NCBI GenBank assembly: GCA_016795205.1
Contig: JAEUHZ010000032.1
Coordinates: 1 to 64,000 of the forward strand
Direction of reading: 5' to 3'
Length of the DNA: 64,000 nt
DNA from: Planctomycetota bacterium
GTDB lineage: Bacteria > Planctomycetota > UBA1135 > GCA-002686595
Positions within the stretch are counted from its first letter, which is position 1; every line of letters begins with the position of its first letter. The notes beneath the pieces were generated by a model. The model was not told where the DNA came from. It saw nothing but the letters and a program-made list of their open reading frames with translations, and ran no database searches. This document shows positions 1-8,635 of this stretch, one piece after another. The position numbers were made by a program, and so were the translations under genes.

Positions 1-687
1 GCGGTCCAGTCGTTCTTCGCGCGCGACGCGCGGCGCATCGAGGAGGTCGCGGCCGAGATCCGGGCGCGCGGCGGCCGCGCGCAGGCCTTCGGCTGCGACG
101 TGCGCGAGCGGCGCGCGGTGGATCGGGCCTTCGACGCGGCGCGCGAGGCGCAGGGCCCATTCTTCGCGCTGGTCGCGAACTCGGGGATCGGCGGCGCGAA
201 CGAGCCCGGGCCCGCGGACCGCTTCGACGACCTCGTCGCGACGAATCTGGTCGGGACGTACAGCACGCTGCGCGCCGCCGAGCGACACCTGGCACCCGGC
301 CCCGAGCCGCGCCACCTGGTCGTGAACGCCTCGATCCTGGCGCGCATCGGGGTGGCGGGCTACACGGGCTACTGCGCCAGCAAGGCGGGGCTCTTGGGCC
401 TGGTGCGCGCCCTGGCGGTGGAGCTCGCGCCGCAGAACGTGCAGGTCAACGCGGTCTGCCCTGGCTGGGTCGAGACGGACATGGCGCTCCAGGGCCTGGA
501 GGGCCTGGCGCGCGCGATGCACGTTCCTCTCGAGGAGGCGCGGCGTCGCGCGCTGGCCCTGGTGCCGCTCGGTCGCATGAGCCAGCCCGACGAGATCGCC
601 GGCGTCGTCGCCTGGCTCCTGTCTCCCGACGCGCGCGGCGCGACGGGACAGGGGATCGACGTGAACGGCGGCGGGTTCATGCTCTAG
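1..687 (+). CDS. SDR-family oxidoreductase (FabG-like), 5' truncated
   Basis: The reading frame is open from the first base, so the N-terminus, including the usual TGxxxGIG cofactor loop, lies outside the window. What remains has an NSGIGG segment matching the NAG motif, a serine in the VVNAS stretch, and a YCASK catalytic Tyr-x3-Lys. The C-terminus GQGIDVNGGGFML is the typical FabG-type end. The family reduces carbonyls or oxidises alcohols with NAD(P)H. 3-Oxoacyl-ACP reductase is one possibility, but the substrate cannot be read from sequence. The next gene begins four bases after the stop, so the two may be cotranscribed. Confidence 0.9.
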   Translation, partial: AVQSFFARDARRIEEVAAEIRARGGRAQAFGCDVRERRAVDRAFDAAREAQGPFFALVANSGIGGANEPGPADRFDDLVATNLVGTYSTLRAAERHLAPGPEPRHLVVNASILARIGVAGYTGYCASKAGLLGLVRALAVELAPQNVQVNAVCPGWVETDMALQGLEGLARAMHVPLEEARRRALALVPLGRMSQPDEIAGVVAWLLSPDARGATGQGIDVNGGGFML

Positions 688-691
688 GCCC

Positions 692-1645
692 ATGGTGCAC
701 GACCTCGAGATCGATCCGCCGCGAGCGCCCGACGCAGGGGTCGAGCCCACGACGACCGGTTCCGCCGCGGAGGGAACGCCGGCGGCGCCGCGCGTCCCGC
801 CGCACGCGCGCGCGGCGCACGAGCGCGCGCGCAAGCTCCAGGACCTGCCGCTCGTGGACCTGGGCGCGCGCGTCGCAGAGGGGCTCGCGCGGCTGCGCGG
901 GTCGTTCGGTCTCCAGGCGCGTGATCCCGACCCGCTGCGCGCGCTGCTCGCGTCGCTCCCGCGCACGGAGCTCGCGCGGCGTGCGACGGAACTCGCGGCC
1001 GAGCTCGCGTCCGCGCGCGCCCTGGTTCTCGAGCGCGAGCGCGCCGCGGCCGACGTCGAGCGCCGTTCCGAGTCGCTCAAGGAGGCGCTGCGCGAGCGCA
1101 GCGCGGATCTGGCCGTGGCGCTCGCGCGCGCCGAAGCCGGAGCCGGCGCCCAGCGTGAGCTGGAATCCGTGCGCGGCGCACTCGCGGCGCTCGAGGCGGC
1201 GCGCGCCCAGCTCGCGCCGGACCTGGAGCAGGCCGCGAGCGAACGCGTGGAGCTCGCGCGCAGCGTGCTCGACGCCTCCGAGGCGCGCGCCGCGGGCGTG
1301 CGCCACGTCGCGGAGCTCGACAAGGACGCGCTGCTCGCGCGCGCGTCGGCCCTGGCCGCCGAGATCGACGCCGCGCGCGACGCGCGCGCGCGCGACGGCG
1401 CGGAGCTCGCGCGGCTGCGCGGCGAGCTGGAGCGTGAGCGTGCCGCCCGGCGCGCGGCCGAGTCCGCGCTGGACGCGTCGCGGGCCGCGCTGTCGCGCGA
1501 AGCCGAGATCCTGGAGCGCGAGCTGGCCTGGCGCCGCCGCGAGATGGAAGCCCTGCGCGCGGCGGCCGGCGGGCTCGGCTGGAAGCTCCTGGGCGGCGGC
1601 GCGCGGGAGCGCATCGCCCGCTGGGAGCAGGGAGAGCGCCCGTGA
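692..1645 (+). CDS. Coiled-coil protein of unknown function
   Basis: A 317-residue protein with no recognisable enzymatic domain. Residues from about 85 to 300 are dominated by Ala, Arg, Glu and Leu in heptad-like order, so a long coiled coil is expected. There is no signal peptide or membrane segment. The C-terminus (GLGWKLLGGGARERI) is more ordered. The ATG at 692 follows the SDR stop by four bases, and the stop overlaps the GTG of the next gene by four bases (GTGA). That implies translational coupling to the glycosyltransferase, so a role as its partner or scaffold is possible but unproven. Confidence 0.75.
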   Translation: MVHDLEIDPPRAPDAGVEPTTTGSAAEGTPAAPRVPPHARAAHERARKLQDLPLVDLGARVAEGLARLRGSFGLQARDPDPLRALLASLPRTELARRATELAAELASARALVLERERAAADVERRSESLKEALRERSADLAVALARAEAGAGAQRELESVRGALAALEAARAQLAPDLEQAASERVELARSVLDASEARAAGVRHVAELDKDALLARASALAAEIDAARDARARDGAELARLRGELERERAARRAAESALDASRAALSREAEILERELAWRRREMEALRAAAGGLGWKLLGGGARERIARWEQGERP

Positions 1646-2505
1646 AGCCCGTCAGCGTCGTGATCCCGGCCTGGGAGGCCCGCGCGGACCTCGCGCTGAA
1701 CCTGCCGCCGCTGCTCGACGAGCTCGAGCGCCGCGCGCTGGGCGACGAGGTGATCGTCGTCGACGACGGCGGCGAGGACGACCTCGCGGCCTGGATCGCC
1801 GCGACGTTTCCGCCGCCCCTGACCTTCGACTCCGCGCGCGCCGACGTGCGCGTGCTGCGCCGCAAGAAGAACGCCGGCCCCGCGCGCGCGGCGCTCGACG
1901 GCGCCAGGGCCGCCGGACACGAGCTCGTCCTGATCCTCGCGCCCGCGGTGCGCGTGCGCGCCGGCTTCCTGGCGCCGCTCGTCCTCGCGCTCCAGGATCA
2001 GAGCGTCGCAGCCGCCTCGCCGCGCGTCTTGGGTCCCGACGGTCGCGGCCTGCCGCGGCTCGTGTGGCGTCAGGGTCTGCTCGAGGTCGAGCCCGCGGAG
2101 GTCGAGCCGGCCCGGTCCGAGCCCGCCGATGCCGCCTACGCCTCGCTCGCGGCGCTGCTCGCGCGACGCGACGAGCTGGTCGCCGGCGGCCTCGACCCGC
2201 GCTTCGCGCCGGGCGAGTTGGCCGACGTCGACCTGTCCTGGTCCTGGAAGCGCGCCGGCCGGCGCGTGCTCACGGTGCCGGCGTCGGCCGTCGACCTCGC
2301 GCGCGGGCGCGACGCGGGTTCCGGCGCGCGCGCCATCGAGCTCAAGAGCCGCTTGCTCCTGACCTGGAAGCACCTGGAGTCGCCCGAGCACCGCCGCGAG
2401 CACGTCGAGGCGCTCGAGACCCGCGCGCTCGAGGCGCTGCTCGCCGGCCGGGCCGACGAGCTGGCGGCGATCGTGCTGGCGCTCGAGGCCGAGGCCGTGC
2501 GCTAG
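1642..2505 (+). CDS. Glycosyltransferase family 2-like protein
   Basis: A 287-residue protein that opens with VSVVIPAW and has DEVIVVDDGGEDD near residues 35-47, the nucleotide-sugar binding start of GT-A fold family 2 enzymes. A Lys-Asn-rich RRKKNAGPARAALDGA segment follows, as in GT2 proteins. A later stretch (FAPGELADVDLSWSWKRAG) resembles the family's acceptor-site ED/W region. It is short for the family and has no membrane anchor. Sugar and acceptor are unknown. The GTG start overlaps the stop of the coiled-coil gene, and the convergent rho gene ends 13 bases downstream. Confidence 0.75.
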   Translation: MKPVSVVIPAWEARADLALNLPPLLDELERRALGDEVIVVDDGGEDDLAAWIAATFPPPLTFDSARADVRVLRRKKNAGPARAALDGARAAGHELVLILAPAVRVRAGFLAPLVLALQDQSVAAASPRVLGPDGRGLPRLVWRQGLLEVEPAEVEPARSEPADAAYASLAALLARRDELVAGGLDPRFAPGELADVDLSWSWKRAGRRVLTVPASAVDLARGRDAGSGARAIELKSRLLLTWKHLESPEHRREHVEALETRALEALLAGRADELAAIVLALEAEAVR

Positions 2506-2518
2506 CCGCCGCTCGACC

Positions 2519-4024
2519 TCACCCGATCGACATCAAGAACTGCCCGTTCACCTGGGTCTTCTTCATCTTCGAGATCAGCATCTCCATGGCTTCGACGGGA
2601 TCCATCTCGTTCAGGACCTTGCGCAGCATCCAGACGCGCTTGATCTCCTCGGGCGTGAAGAGCAGCTCCTCCTTGCGCGTGCCGGAGCGGTTGATGTCGA
2701 TCGCGGGGAAGATGCGGCGGTCCGAGAGGCGCCGGTCGAGGACCAGTTCCATGTTCCCCGTGCCCTTGAACTCCTCGAAGATCAGGTCGTCCATCTTGGA
2801 GCCGGTCTCGATCAGCGCCGTGCCCAGGATGGTCAGCGAGCCGCCGCCCTCGATGTTGCGCGCGGCGCCGAAGAACTTCTTCGGGAATTGCAGCGCCGAG
2901 GCCTCCATGCCGCCCGAGAGCAGCTTGCCGTTGCTGGGGGCCTCGACGTTGGCGGCCCGCGCCAGGCGCGTGATCGAGTCGAGCAGGATCACGACGTCCT
3001 CGCCGGCCTCGACCAGCATCTTGGCCTTGTGCATGACCATCTCGGCCACCGCCAGGTGGCGCGAGGCCGGCTCGTCGAAGGTCGAGCTGATGATCTCGCG
3101 CTGGCCCTCGGGCAGCATGCGCTCGAAGTCCGTGACCTCCTCGGGGCGCTCGTCGACGAGCAGCACGATCAGGTGCGCGTCGGGCGCGTTCTGGACGATC
3201 GATTTCGCCAGCATCTGGAGCAGGATCGTCTTGCCCGTGCGCGGCGGCGCCACGATCAGCCCGCGCTGGCCGCGACCGACCGGCGTGATCAGGTCGACGA
3301 TGCGCATCTCGAGCGGGTTGTCCTTGGTGCCCTCCAGGACGATGCGTTGCTCGGGATAGAGCGGGACGAGCTCCTTGAACGGCGCGCGCGTGCGGGCCTC
3401 CTCGGGCTCGTGGAAGTCGATGCTCTCGACCTCCTGGAGGGAGAAGTAGCGCTCGCCCTCCTTGGGCAGGCGCACCCGGCCGCGCACGGTCATGCCCGGC
3501 TGGAGCGCGAATTCCTTGACGACCGAGGGCGGCACGAACACGTCGTCGGCGGAGGGCAGGTAGTCGTAGGCCGACGAGCGCAGGAACCCGTGGCCCTCCA
3601 GCGTCGCGAACACGCCCTCGGCCACGACCGGCACCCGCTGGCGCAGCCGCGCGGAGGTGATCGCGAAGATCAGGTCGCGGCGGTTGCGGGCCTCCTCGGC
3701 GCCCTCGATCTCCTCGGTCTCCGCGATCTCGTGCAGGTCGGCCAGGTTCAGCGCGAAGAGCTCGGCCAGCGCGGCCGGCTCGGGCTTCTTCTTGCGGCCC
3801 AGGCTGGGGAGCGACTCCTCGAGCGCCGCGAGGTCCTCCTTCGTCAGGTCCGCCGGCAGCCCGGCGTGGTCGAGCGGCGGCAGTTCCAGCGTGGCCGTGC
3901 CGCCCCCCTGGTAGCGCTGGCGGAACCCGCCGCCGCCCGCTGCTCCGCCGCCGCCCTGGAAGCCGCCCTGGCCTCCTTGCTGACCGCCGCGGTGTTGCCA
4001 GTGCTTCTTGAAACGCTTCTTCAC
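2519..4024 (-). CDS. rho: Transcription termination factor Rho
   Basis: An RNA-dependent ATPase/helicase that ends transcripts. The 501-residue protein has a basic start ([11 protein letters not shown]), a Gly/Gln-rich linker to about residue 45, a Rho N-terminal region and a cold-shock-type RNA-binding domain ([24 protein letters not shown]). The ATPase core has P-loop APPRTGKT near residue 258 and VDERPEEV. The GTG at 4024 is chosen because its GTGA overlaps the coaE stop and because it directly precedes the Lys-rich N-terminus. Upstream codons in this frame run antisense-like through coaE. The Gly/Gln-rich insert is probably disordered. Rho-dependent termination may explain why few classic T-rich terminators are seen here. 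Confidence 0.97.
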   Translation of the reverse strand: MKKRFKKHWQHRGGQQGGQGGFQGGGGAAGGGGFRQRYQGGGTATLELPPLDHAGLPADLTKEDLAALEESLPSLGRKKKPEPAALAELFALNLADLHEIAETEEIEGAEEARNRRDLIFAITSARLRQRVPVVAEGVFATLEGHGFLRSSAYDYLPSADDVFVPPSVVKEFALQPGMTVRGRVRLPKEGERYFSLQEVESIDFHEPEEARTRAPFKELVPLYPEQRIVLEGTKDNPLEMRIVDLITPVGRGQRGLIVAPPRTGKTILLQMLAKSIVQNAPDAHLIVLLVDERPEEVTDFERMLPEGQREIISSTFDEPASRHLAVAEMVMHKAKMLVEAGEDVVILLDSITRLARAANVEAPSNGKLLSGGMEASALQFPKKFFGAARNIEGGGSLTILGTALIETGSKMDDLIFEEFKGTGNMELVLDRRLSDRRIFPAIDINRSGTRKEELLFTPEEIKRVWMLRKVLNEMDPVEAMEMLISKMKKTQVNGQFLMSIG

Positions 4025-4701
4025 GAGGGAGTTCGCTCGGGGGACTCGGGGGGGATCCGGTGGGGGCCGCGGCGCCCGCCTTCGATGCGGGCGAGCAGGG
4101 TCTGGACGTCGCGCTCGAGGTCCGCGAGGTCCCCGCTGTTCGCGAGCACGAAGTCGGCCCGCGCGCGCTTGTCCGCGAGCGGCATCTGCGCCGCCTCGCG
4201 GCGCGCGACCTCGCCCGGGGCCCAGCCCCGCGACGCGCGTGCGCGTGCCTCGCGGGCGCGCGCGTCGGCGTCGACGAAGACCAGGACGTCGCACTCCCGG
4301 ACCAGCCCGTGCTGGGCGTCGTTCTCCAAGAGGAGGGGGACGTCGAGCACGATCCGCGGCGCGCCGGCCCGGCGTGCCTCGTCCAAGAGCGCGCGTACCC
4401 TGGCACGGACGCGCGGGTGGGTCAAGCTCTCGAGCGTGGCGCGCGCCGCCGGGTCGGCGAAGACGAGCTCCCCGAGCCGCCCCCGGTCGACCGGCCGGCC
4501 GGCGGGCGCGATCGGGGGGCCGAAGCGCTCCACGAGCGCGGCGCGGACCTCGGCGCTCTCCAGGACCTCGCGCGCCAGCGCGTCCGCATCGATCACGACT
4601 CCCGCCGGACCGGCCAAGAGCCGCCCGACCGCGGACTTTCCCGCGGCGATCCCGCCCAGGATCCCCAGGACGAGGCTCCGCGGCGCGTGAGGCGTGGACA
4701 T
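4021..4701 (-). CDS. coaE: Dephospho-CoA kinase
   Basis: Catalyses the last step of coenzyme A synthesis, phosphorylating the 3'-hydroxyl of dephospho-CoA in the cytoplasm. The 226-residue protein has the P-loop GGIAAGKS at residues 16-23, the DADALAREV substrate region and a [10 protein letters not shown] segment, all characteristic of CoaE. Length is slightly above the family norm of about 200 because of a Pro/Arg-rich tail. It overlaps rho by four bases (stop at 4021-4023, rho GTG at 4022-4024), so the two are probably translated from one mRNA. Confidence 0.95.
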   Translation of the reverse strand: MSTPHAPRSLVLGILGGIAAGKSAVGRLLAGPAGVVIDADALAREVLESAEVRAALVERFGPPIAPAGRPVDRGRLGELVFADPAARATLESLTHPRVRARVRALLDEARRAGAPRIVLDVPLLLENDAQHGLVRECDVLVFVDADARAREARARASRGWAPGEVARREAAQMPLADKRARADFVLANSGDLADLERDVQTLLARIEGGRRGPHRIPPESPERTPS

Positions 4702-4951
4702 CGGGAGGAAACCAGCGCGCCGGGCCGGGGTAGGGGCGCCGCAGGGCGGAGCCTACGCCGCGCGCGCGTCGCGCGGAAGCGCGCGCCCGCCGACCACGGA
4801 TCGAGCGGACCCTTGCCGGTCGGACCCGCGTTCGGTTATCAACCTACCCCCCTCGACGGACGGCAGCGCGGTGCGCCCCGTCCCACGAGCCCCCCCACCC
4901 GAGGCCGCCCCCGCGCGGCCCTGCGACGATTCCCCCCGAGGAGCACGACGG
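4702..4951. other. Divergent intergenic region between coaE-rho and the coiled-coil gene
   Basis: A 250-base stretch without a convincing gene. It must hold the promoters for the minus-strand coaE-rho pair and for the plus-strand gene at 4952. The plus-strand candidate is TTGCCG (4813-4818), 18 bases, TATCAA (4837-4842). On the minus strand only a weak TACCCC is seen near 4730. Confidence 0.5.
4813..4842 (+). promoter_or_regulatory. Candidate sigma70-type promoter for the 4952 gene
   Basis: TTGCCG and TATCAA are separated by 18 bases. The implied start site leaves a leader of about 100 bases before the ATG at 4952. This fits the better promoters in the window (tRNA-Gln, 9376, 11898) in layout but is a weaker match. 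Confidence 0.35.
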
Positions 4952-6193
4952 ATGAAGAGTTCGGTCCGCGGCATGGCCAAGGTCAGCGTTGTCTGGAGCA
5001 TCGTGTTCCTCGTGCTCGCGATCGTCGGCGCCGTCGCCTTCTTCCTCGCCAGCGGCGAGATGGACAACCAGAAGAAGCGCGCGGATGCCCTCGCGAGGGC
5101 CCTCGACGAGGAGAAGGCCAAGGTCACGGCCCGCGCCGAGGAGTACGTCGCCGTCTCCGAGGTCGTCGGCTACAGCGATCCCACGAAGGGCAACAACACG
5201 GACCTCGACACCCTGAAGAAGGGACTCGCGGGCCTCAAGGAAGCGTTCCCCGACGTCACCGCCAGCGTGAAGACGTTCGCCGATGCGATGCCGTTGCTCG
5301 CCAACGCGATGAACAACAGCAAGCAGCGCATCGCGGACCTCGAGGCCCAGGTCGAGGCGCGCTCGGCGCAGATCGACGAGCTCCAGAAGGGCATGCGCGA
5401 CGCCGGCCAGGCCGCGGCCGCCGAGACGTCCAGCTTGCGCCGCCAGCTCGGCGACGCGCAGCAGCAGGTCGACGACACGAAGAGCGAGTACGAGCGCCAG
5501 ATCGCCGAGCTGCGCGACCAGATCCGCTCGAAGACGGCCGAGGTCGGCACGGTCCAGGTCGCCAAGAGCGAGGCCGAGCGGCAGTTCGCGCAGGAGGCCG
5601 AGGCGCTGCGCACGCGCCTGTCCGAGATGGGCCGCAAGCTCCAGCCGTTCCTCAAGGAGCCCGAGGCGCCGGACGGCCAGATCCTGGCGGTGTCCAAGGT
5701 CCTCTCGGCCGGCTGGGTCGACCTGGGCGCGAAGAATCGCCTGCCCGTCGGCACGCGCTTCACCGTCGCCGCCCCGGGCGACAAGCGCGTCAAGGCCATC
5801 GCCGAGGTCACCAAGGTCGAGAACGCGATGGCCGAGGTGCGCTTCACGGACCAGCGCGATCCGTTCGACCCGGTCGCGCCCGGTGACATCGTCTGGAACC
5901 CGGTCTACGACCCGCGCGGCCAGCGCTACGCGCTGCTCATCGGCGGGTTCAGCGGCGAGTACGCCGAGACCCAGCTCAAGGGCCTGCTCGCCAGCATGGG
6001 CGTCACGGTCCAGACCAAGCTCGACGCGGCGACGGACTTCCTGATCGTCGGCAACGAGCAGTACGTCGACGAGGACGGCCAGCCGGTCGAGTCGCCGATC
6101 CAGCCCTCCGAGCTGCCGGTCTTCAAGGAGGCCGTCGCGCAGGGCGCGCAGATCGTGCTGCTCAAGGACCTGCGCAACTACTTCCGCTTCTGA
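4952..6193 (+). CDS. Membrane-anchored coiled-coil protein with BRCT-like C-terminus
   Basis: A 413-residue protein. Residues 11-34 form one hydrophobic segment with a short basic N-terminus, predicting an inner-membrane anchor with the bulk outside. Residues from about 110 to 225 are a strong heptad-rich coiled coil. A small beta-rich region follows (ILAVSKVLSAGWVDLG). From about residue 320 a segment (RYALLIGGFSGEY, LLASMGVTV, ATDFLIVGN) follows the BRCT pattern of strand, helix and 'TDFLIVG'. The ATG at 4952 is chosen over the longer open frame because an SD-like GAGGAG lies at 4938-4943 and the hydrophobic anchor starts right after it. Function is unknown; a structural or envelope-organising role is a guess. 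Confidence 0.8.
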   Translation: MKSSVRGMAKVSVVWSIVFLVLAIVGAVAFFLASGEMDNQKKRADALARALDEEKAKVTARAEEYVAVSEVVGYSDPTKGNNTDLDTLKKGLAGLKEAFPDVTASVKTFADAMPLLANAMNNSKQRIADLEAQVEARSAQIDELQKGMRDAGQAAAAETSSLRRQLGDAQQQVDDTKSEYERQIAELRDQIRSKTAEVGTVQVAKSEAERQFAQEAEALRTRLSEMGRKLQPFLKEPEAPDGQILAVSKVLSAGWVDLGAKNRLPVGTRFTVAAPGDKRVKAIAEVTKVENAMAEVRFTDQRDPFDPVAPGDIVWNPVYDPRGQRYALLIGGFSGEYAETQLKGLLASMGVTVQTKLDAATDFLIVGNEQYVDEDGQPVESPIQPSELPVFKEAVAQGAQIVLLKDLRNYFRF

Positions 6194-6218
6194 TCCCGCG
6201 CGGCCTCGCGCGCGCCAG

Positions 6219-6252
6219 GACGGGCGGTCTCCCGCACGGGTGACCGCCCGTC
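6219..6252 (+). terminator. Strong hairpin, probable transcription terminator
   Basis: A perfect 11-base stem (6219-6229 with 6242-6252, GACGGGCGGTC/GACCGCCCGTC) encloses a second short stem CCC/GGG. GGCTTTCG follows, with only a short T run. It lies 25 bases after the coiled-coil gene and 26 before tatC, so it either ends the first transcript or attenuates read-through into tatC. Confidence 0.65.
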
Positions 6253-6278
6253 GGCTTTCGGGCACACTGCCGGCCTCC

Positions 6279-7169
6279 ATGGCCGAGGCGACCCCCGACG
6301 AGCTGGAGCACACGCGCATGACCCTCGGGGGACACCTCGAGGAATTGCGCCGCCGGATCACGCGCAGCCTGGTGGCCTTGGTCCTGGCGTTGCTGGCGGC
6401 CTGGGCCTACCGCGAGGAGGTCCTGACGCGCGTCATGTGGCCCTGGAAGTCCTCGGTCGAGCGCATCAACGCCGACCTGGTCGAGCGCAGCGAGGCGCTG
6501 CTCGTCGCCGACCCGACCAAGCAGCGCGAGGAGTACTTCGCGAGCGCCGACCCGTCCGACCGGCGCCTGCGCCGGCCGGTCGAGGAGCGGCTCTCGGCCT
6601 TCGGCGTGGGGGACAGCTTCTTCGTCTCGTTCCACGTCTCGTTCTACGTGGCGCTGTTCCTGGCCGGGCCCTACGTGCTGTTCGAGCTGTGGCAGTTCAT
6701 CGCCGCCGGGCTCTACCGGCACGAGAAGCGGCTCGTCTACCTGTACTTCCCGTTCTCGGTGGTCCTGTTCTTCGCGGGCATCGCCTTCGCCTTCTTCCTG
6801 ATCGTCCCGTCGGGGCTGTACTTCCTGTCCACGACGCTGCCGGTCGAGCTGGTCCAGCCCCAGCTCGGCATCGAGAAGTACTTCGAGTTCCTGTCGCGGA
6901 TGTGCCTGGCGATCGGCGCCGTGTTCCAGTTGCCGATCCTGATGGTCTTCTTCGCCTCGATCGGCCTGGTCGAGCCCAAGAGCTACGGCCGCTGGCGCAA
7001 GCACTTCATCGTCGTGGCCTTGCTCGTCGCCGCGATCATCACGCCCAGTCCCGACGCGATCACGCAGCTGCTCACGACCGCGCCGATGCTCATGCTCTAC
7101 GAGATCGGCATCCTCCTCTCGCGCTGGCGCGGCAAGCCGCGGCGCCTGCCCGACGGGGGTGGAGCGTGA
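6279..7169 (+). CDS. tatC: Sec-independent protein translocase TatC
   Basis: The multi-spanning receptor that recognises twin-arginine signal peptides and exports folded proteins. The 296-residue protein begins with the cytoplasmic MTLGGHLEELRRRI signature of TatC, has a large first periplasmic loop, and shows the expected hydrophobic segments, including FYVALFLAGPYVLFELWQFI and a Pro-rich ITPSPDAITQ segment before the last helices. The first loop is longer than in E. coli TatC (about 250 residues), which is common in planctomycete-type proteins. The ATG at 6279 is preferred because the TatC signature starts 15 residues later. No tatA/tatB is in the window. It overlaps cinA by four bases. Confidence 0.95.
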   Translation: MAEATPDELEHTRMTLGGHLEELRRRITRSLVALVLALLAAWAYREEVLTRVMWPWKSSVERINADLVERSEALLVADPTKQREEYFASADPSDRRLRRPVEERLSAFGVGDSFFVSFHVSFYVALFLAGPYVLFELWQFIAAGLYRHEKRLVYLYFPFSVVLFFAGIAFAFFLIVPSGLYFLSTTLPVELVQPQLGIEKYFEFLSRMCLAIGAVFQLPILMVFFASIGLVEPKSYGRWRKHFIVVALLVAAIITPSPDAITQLLTTAPMLMLYEIGILLSRWRGKPRRLPDGGGA

Positions 7170-8443
7170 GCGCCCGTCGCCGGGAGCTGGCCGTCGCGCT
7201 CGTCGCGACCGGCGACGAGCTCGTCGAGGGGCGCCACGTCGACACGAACTCGGCCGAGATCGCCCGCGAGCTCCTGGCCGTGGGCTTCGAGCCCCGGCGC
7301 TTCACGGTGCTGGGCGACGACGAGGACGGGCTGGTCCATGCGCTGCTGGAGCTCGCGGCCGGCCACGGCGCGATCGTGATCACCGGCGGTCTCGGACCGA
7401 CGCTGGACGACGTGACGCGCCACGCGGTGGCGCGCGCGGCGGGCGTGGCGTTGGCCCGCGACGAGGGCGTGCTGGCAGGTCTCCGTGAGCGTTTCGCCCG
7501 GCGTGGACGGCCGTTCGCCGAGGCCAACACGCGTCAGGCGCTGTTCCCGGCGGGGGCCGAGGTGCTGCCCAACGCCAACGGCACTGCGGCCGGCTTCGCG
7601 ATCCCCGTGGCCGGCGCGCTGGTCGTGGCCTTGCCCGGTCCGCCGCGCGAGATGCGGCCCATGCTCGCGGAGCTCGTCGTGCCGCGGCTCGTGGCGCGCG
7701 TCGCCGACCTGCCGTGCGTCGAGCGCCGCGCGTTCCACCTGTTCGGCCTGCCCGAGAGCGCCTTCGCCGACGCCGCCGGCGCGTGGATGGAGCGCGGCGC
7801 GAACCCGCTCGTGGGGGTCACCGCCAGCGGCGGTCGCCTGTCGGTCACGCTGCGCGCCGAGGCCGCGACGCGCGCGGCGGCGCGCGAGCTGGCCGACGCG
7901 CGCGCGGCCGAGGTCCGCGCGCGCTTCGCGTCCTGGATCTTCAGCGAGGACGAGCCCGACTTGGCCGCCGTGCTGGGCCGTGAGCTGATCGCGCGCGGCG
8001 TCAGCGTGACGCTGGCCGAGTCCTGCACCGGCGGGCTGGCGGCCGAGCGCCTGACGCGCGTGCCGGGGATCAGCGCCGTGTTCGGCACCGGCTTCGTGAC
8101 CTACGCCGACGAGGCCAAGACGCGGCTCCTGGGCGTCGAGCCCGCGCTGCTCGCGGCTCACGGCGCCGTGTCCGCGCCCGTCGCCGCCGCCATGGCGCGC
8201 GGCGCGGCCCGGCACTGCGGCGCCCGGCTCGCAGTGGCGATCACCGGGATCGCCGGCCCGGGGGGCGGGAGCCCCGAGAAGCCCGTGGGCTTGGTCCACT
8301 TCGGGGTCTCGGTCGACGGGGTCGTCAGCACCGAGGAGCGGCGCTTCCTGGACCTGGGGCGCGATCTGGTGCGGGATTTCGCGGCCAGCACGGCCTTCGA
8401 CCTGCTCCGCAAGGCGCTGTGTGGGCTGGCCCCGGCTCGTTGA
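7166..8443 (+). CDS. cinA: CinA family protein (nicotinamide-nucleotide amidase / NMN deamidase-like)
   Basis: A 425-residue protein with both parts of full-length CinA. An N-terminal molybdopterin-binding-like domain (VATGDELVEG, VITGGLGPTLDDVT) is followed by a C-terminal competence-damage domain from about residue 265 (TLAESCTGGLAAERLT, ITGIAGPGGGSPEKPVGLV). The C-terminal domain in this family deamidates nicotinamide mononucleotide for NAD recycling, and the N-terminal domain is associated with ADP-ribose pyrophosphatase activity. The GTG start shares GTGA with the tatC stop, so the two are coupled. The cinA stop lies inside the -35 box of the tRNA-Gln promoter. Confidence 0.95.
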   Translation: MSARRRELAVALVATGDELVEGRHVDTNSAEIARELLAVGFEPRRFTVLGDDEDGLVHALLELAAGHGAIVITGGLGPTLDDVTRHAVARAAGVALARDEGVLAGLRERFARRGRPFAEANTRQALFPAGAEVLPNANGTAAGFAIPVAGALVVALPGPPREMRPMLAELVVPRLVARVADLPCVERRAFHLFGLPESAFADAAGAWMERGANPLVGVTASGGRLSVTLRAEAATRAAARELADARAAEVRARFASWIFSEDEPDLAAVLGRELIARGVSVTLAESCTGGLAAERLTRVPGISAVFGTGFVTYADEAKTRLLGVEPALLAAHGAVSAPVAAAMARGAARHCGARLAVAITGIAGPGGGSPEKPVGLVHFGVSVDGVVSTEERRFLDLGRDLVRDFAASTAFDLLRKALCGLAPAR

Positions 8444-8468
8444 CCGACCCCGGGACGGCCGATAGGAT
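8440..8468 (+). promoter_or_regulatory. Promoter of tRNA-Gln
   Basis: TTGACC (8440-8445), a 17-base spacer and TAGGAT (8463-8468). The expected start site lies about five bases before the mature tRNA 5' end at 8480. This is one of the clearest -35/-10 pairs in the window and anchors the TANNNT -10 pattern seen elsewhere. Confidence 0.75.
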
Positions 8469-8479
8469 CCCCGCCCCAC

Positions 8480-8554
8480 TACCCCGTGGTGTAATCGGTA
8501 ACACAACAGGTTTTGGTCCTGTTATTTCTGGTTCGAGTCCAGACGGGGTAACCA
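8480..8554 (+). tRNA. tRNA-Gln (anticodon UUG)
   Basis: The cloverleaf can be drawn directly. The acceptor arm is TACCCCG (8480-8486) with CGGGGTA (8544-8550). The anticodon stem ACAGG/CCTGT encloses loop TTTTGGT, placing TTG at positions 34-36 (Gln, CAA/CAG codons). The T arm is TCTGG-TTCGAGT-CCAGA. The discriminator is A8551 and the 3' CCA is encoded at 8552-8554. It stands alone, with its own promoter upstream and a hairpin terminator downstream. Confidence 0.97.
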
Positions 8555-8560
8555 GCTCCG

Positions 8561-8584
8561 CCGCGCGCCGCCGCGCGGAAGTTT
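8561..8584 (+). terminator. Intrinsic terminator after tRNA-Gln
   Basis: A perfect 7-base GC stem (8561-8567 with 8572-8578) with a 4-base loop starts seven bases after the encoded CCA and is followed by AAGTTT. Confidence 0.6.
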
Positions 8585-8635
8585 CGCGCCGGCCGCGCGT
8601 CGCTTGCGCTCCCCACGCCCGCCCGGAGTCCGCTC

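Noticed and set aside
921..3359. Long open frames of several hundred codons antisense to or out of frame with real genes, here and throughout the window
   Set aside because: They are caused by high GC: translations are Arg/Ala/Pro/Gly-rich without domains, and a convincing gene occupies another frame at the same place.
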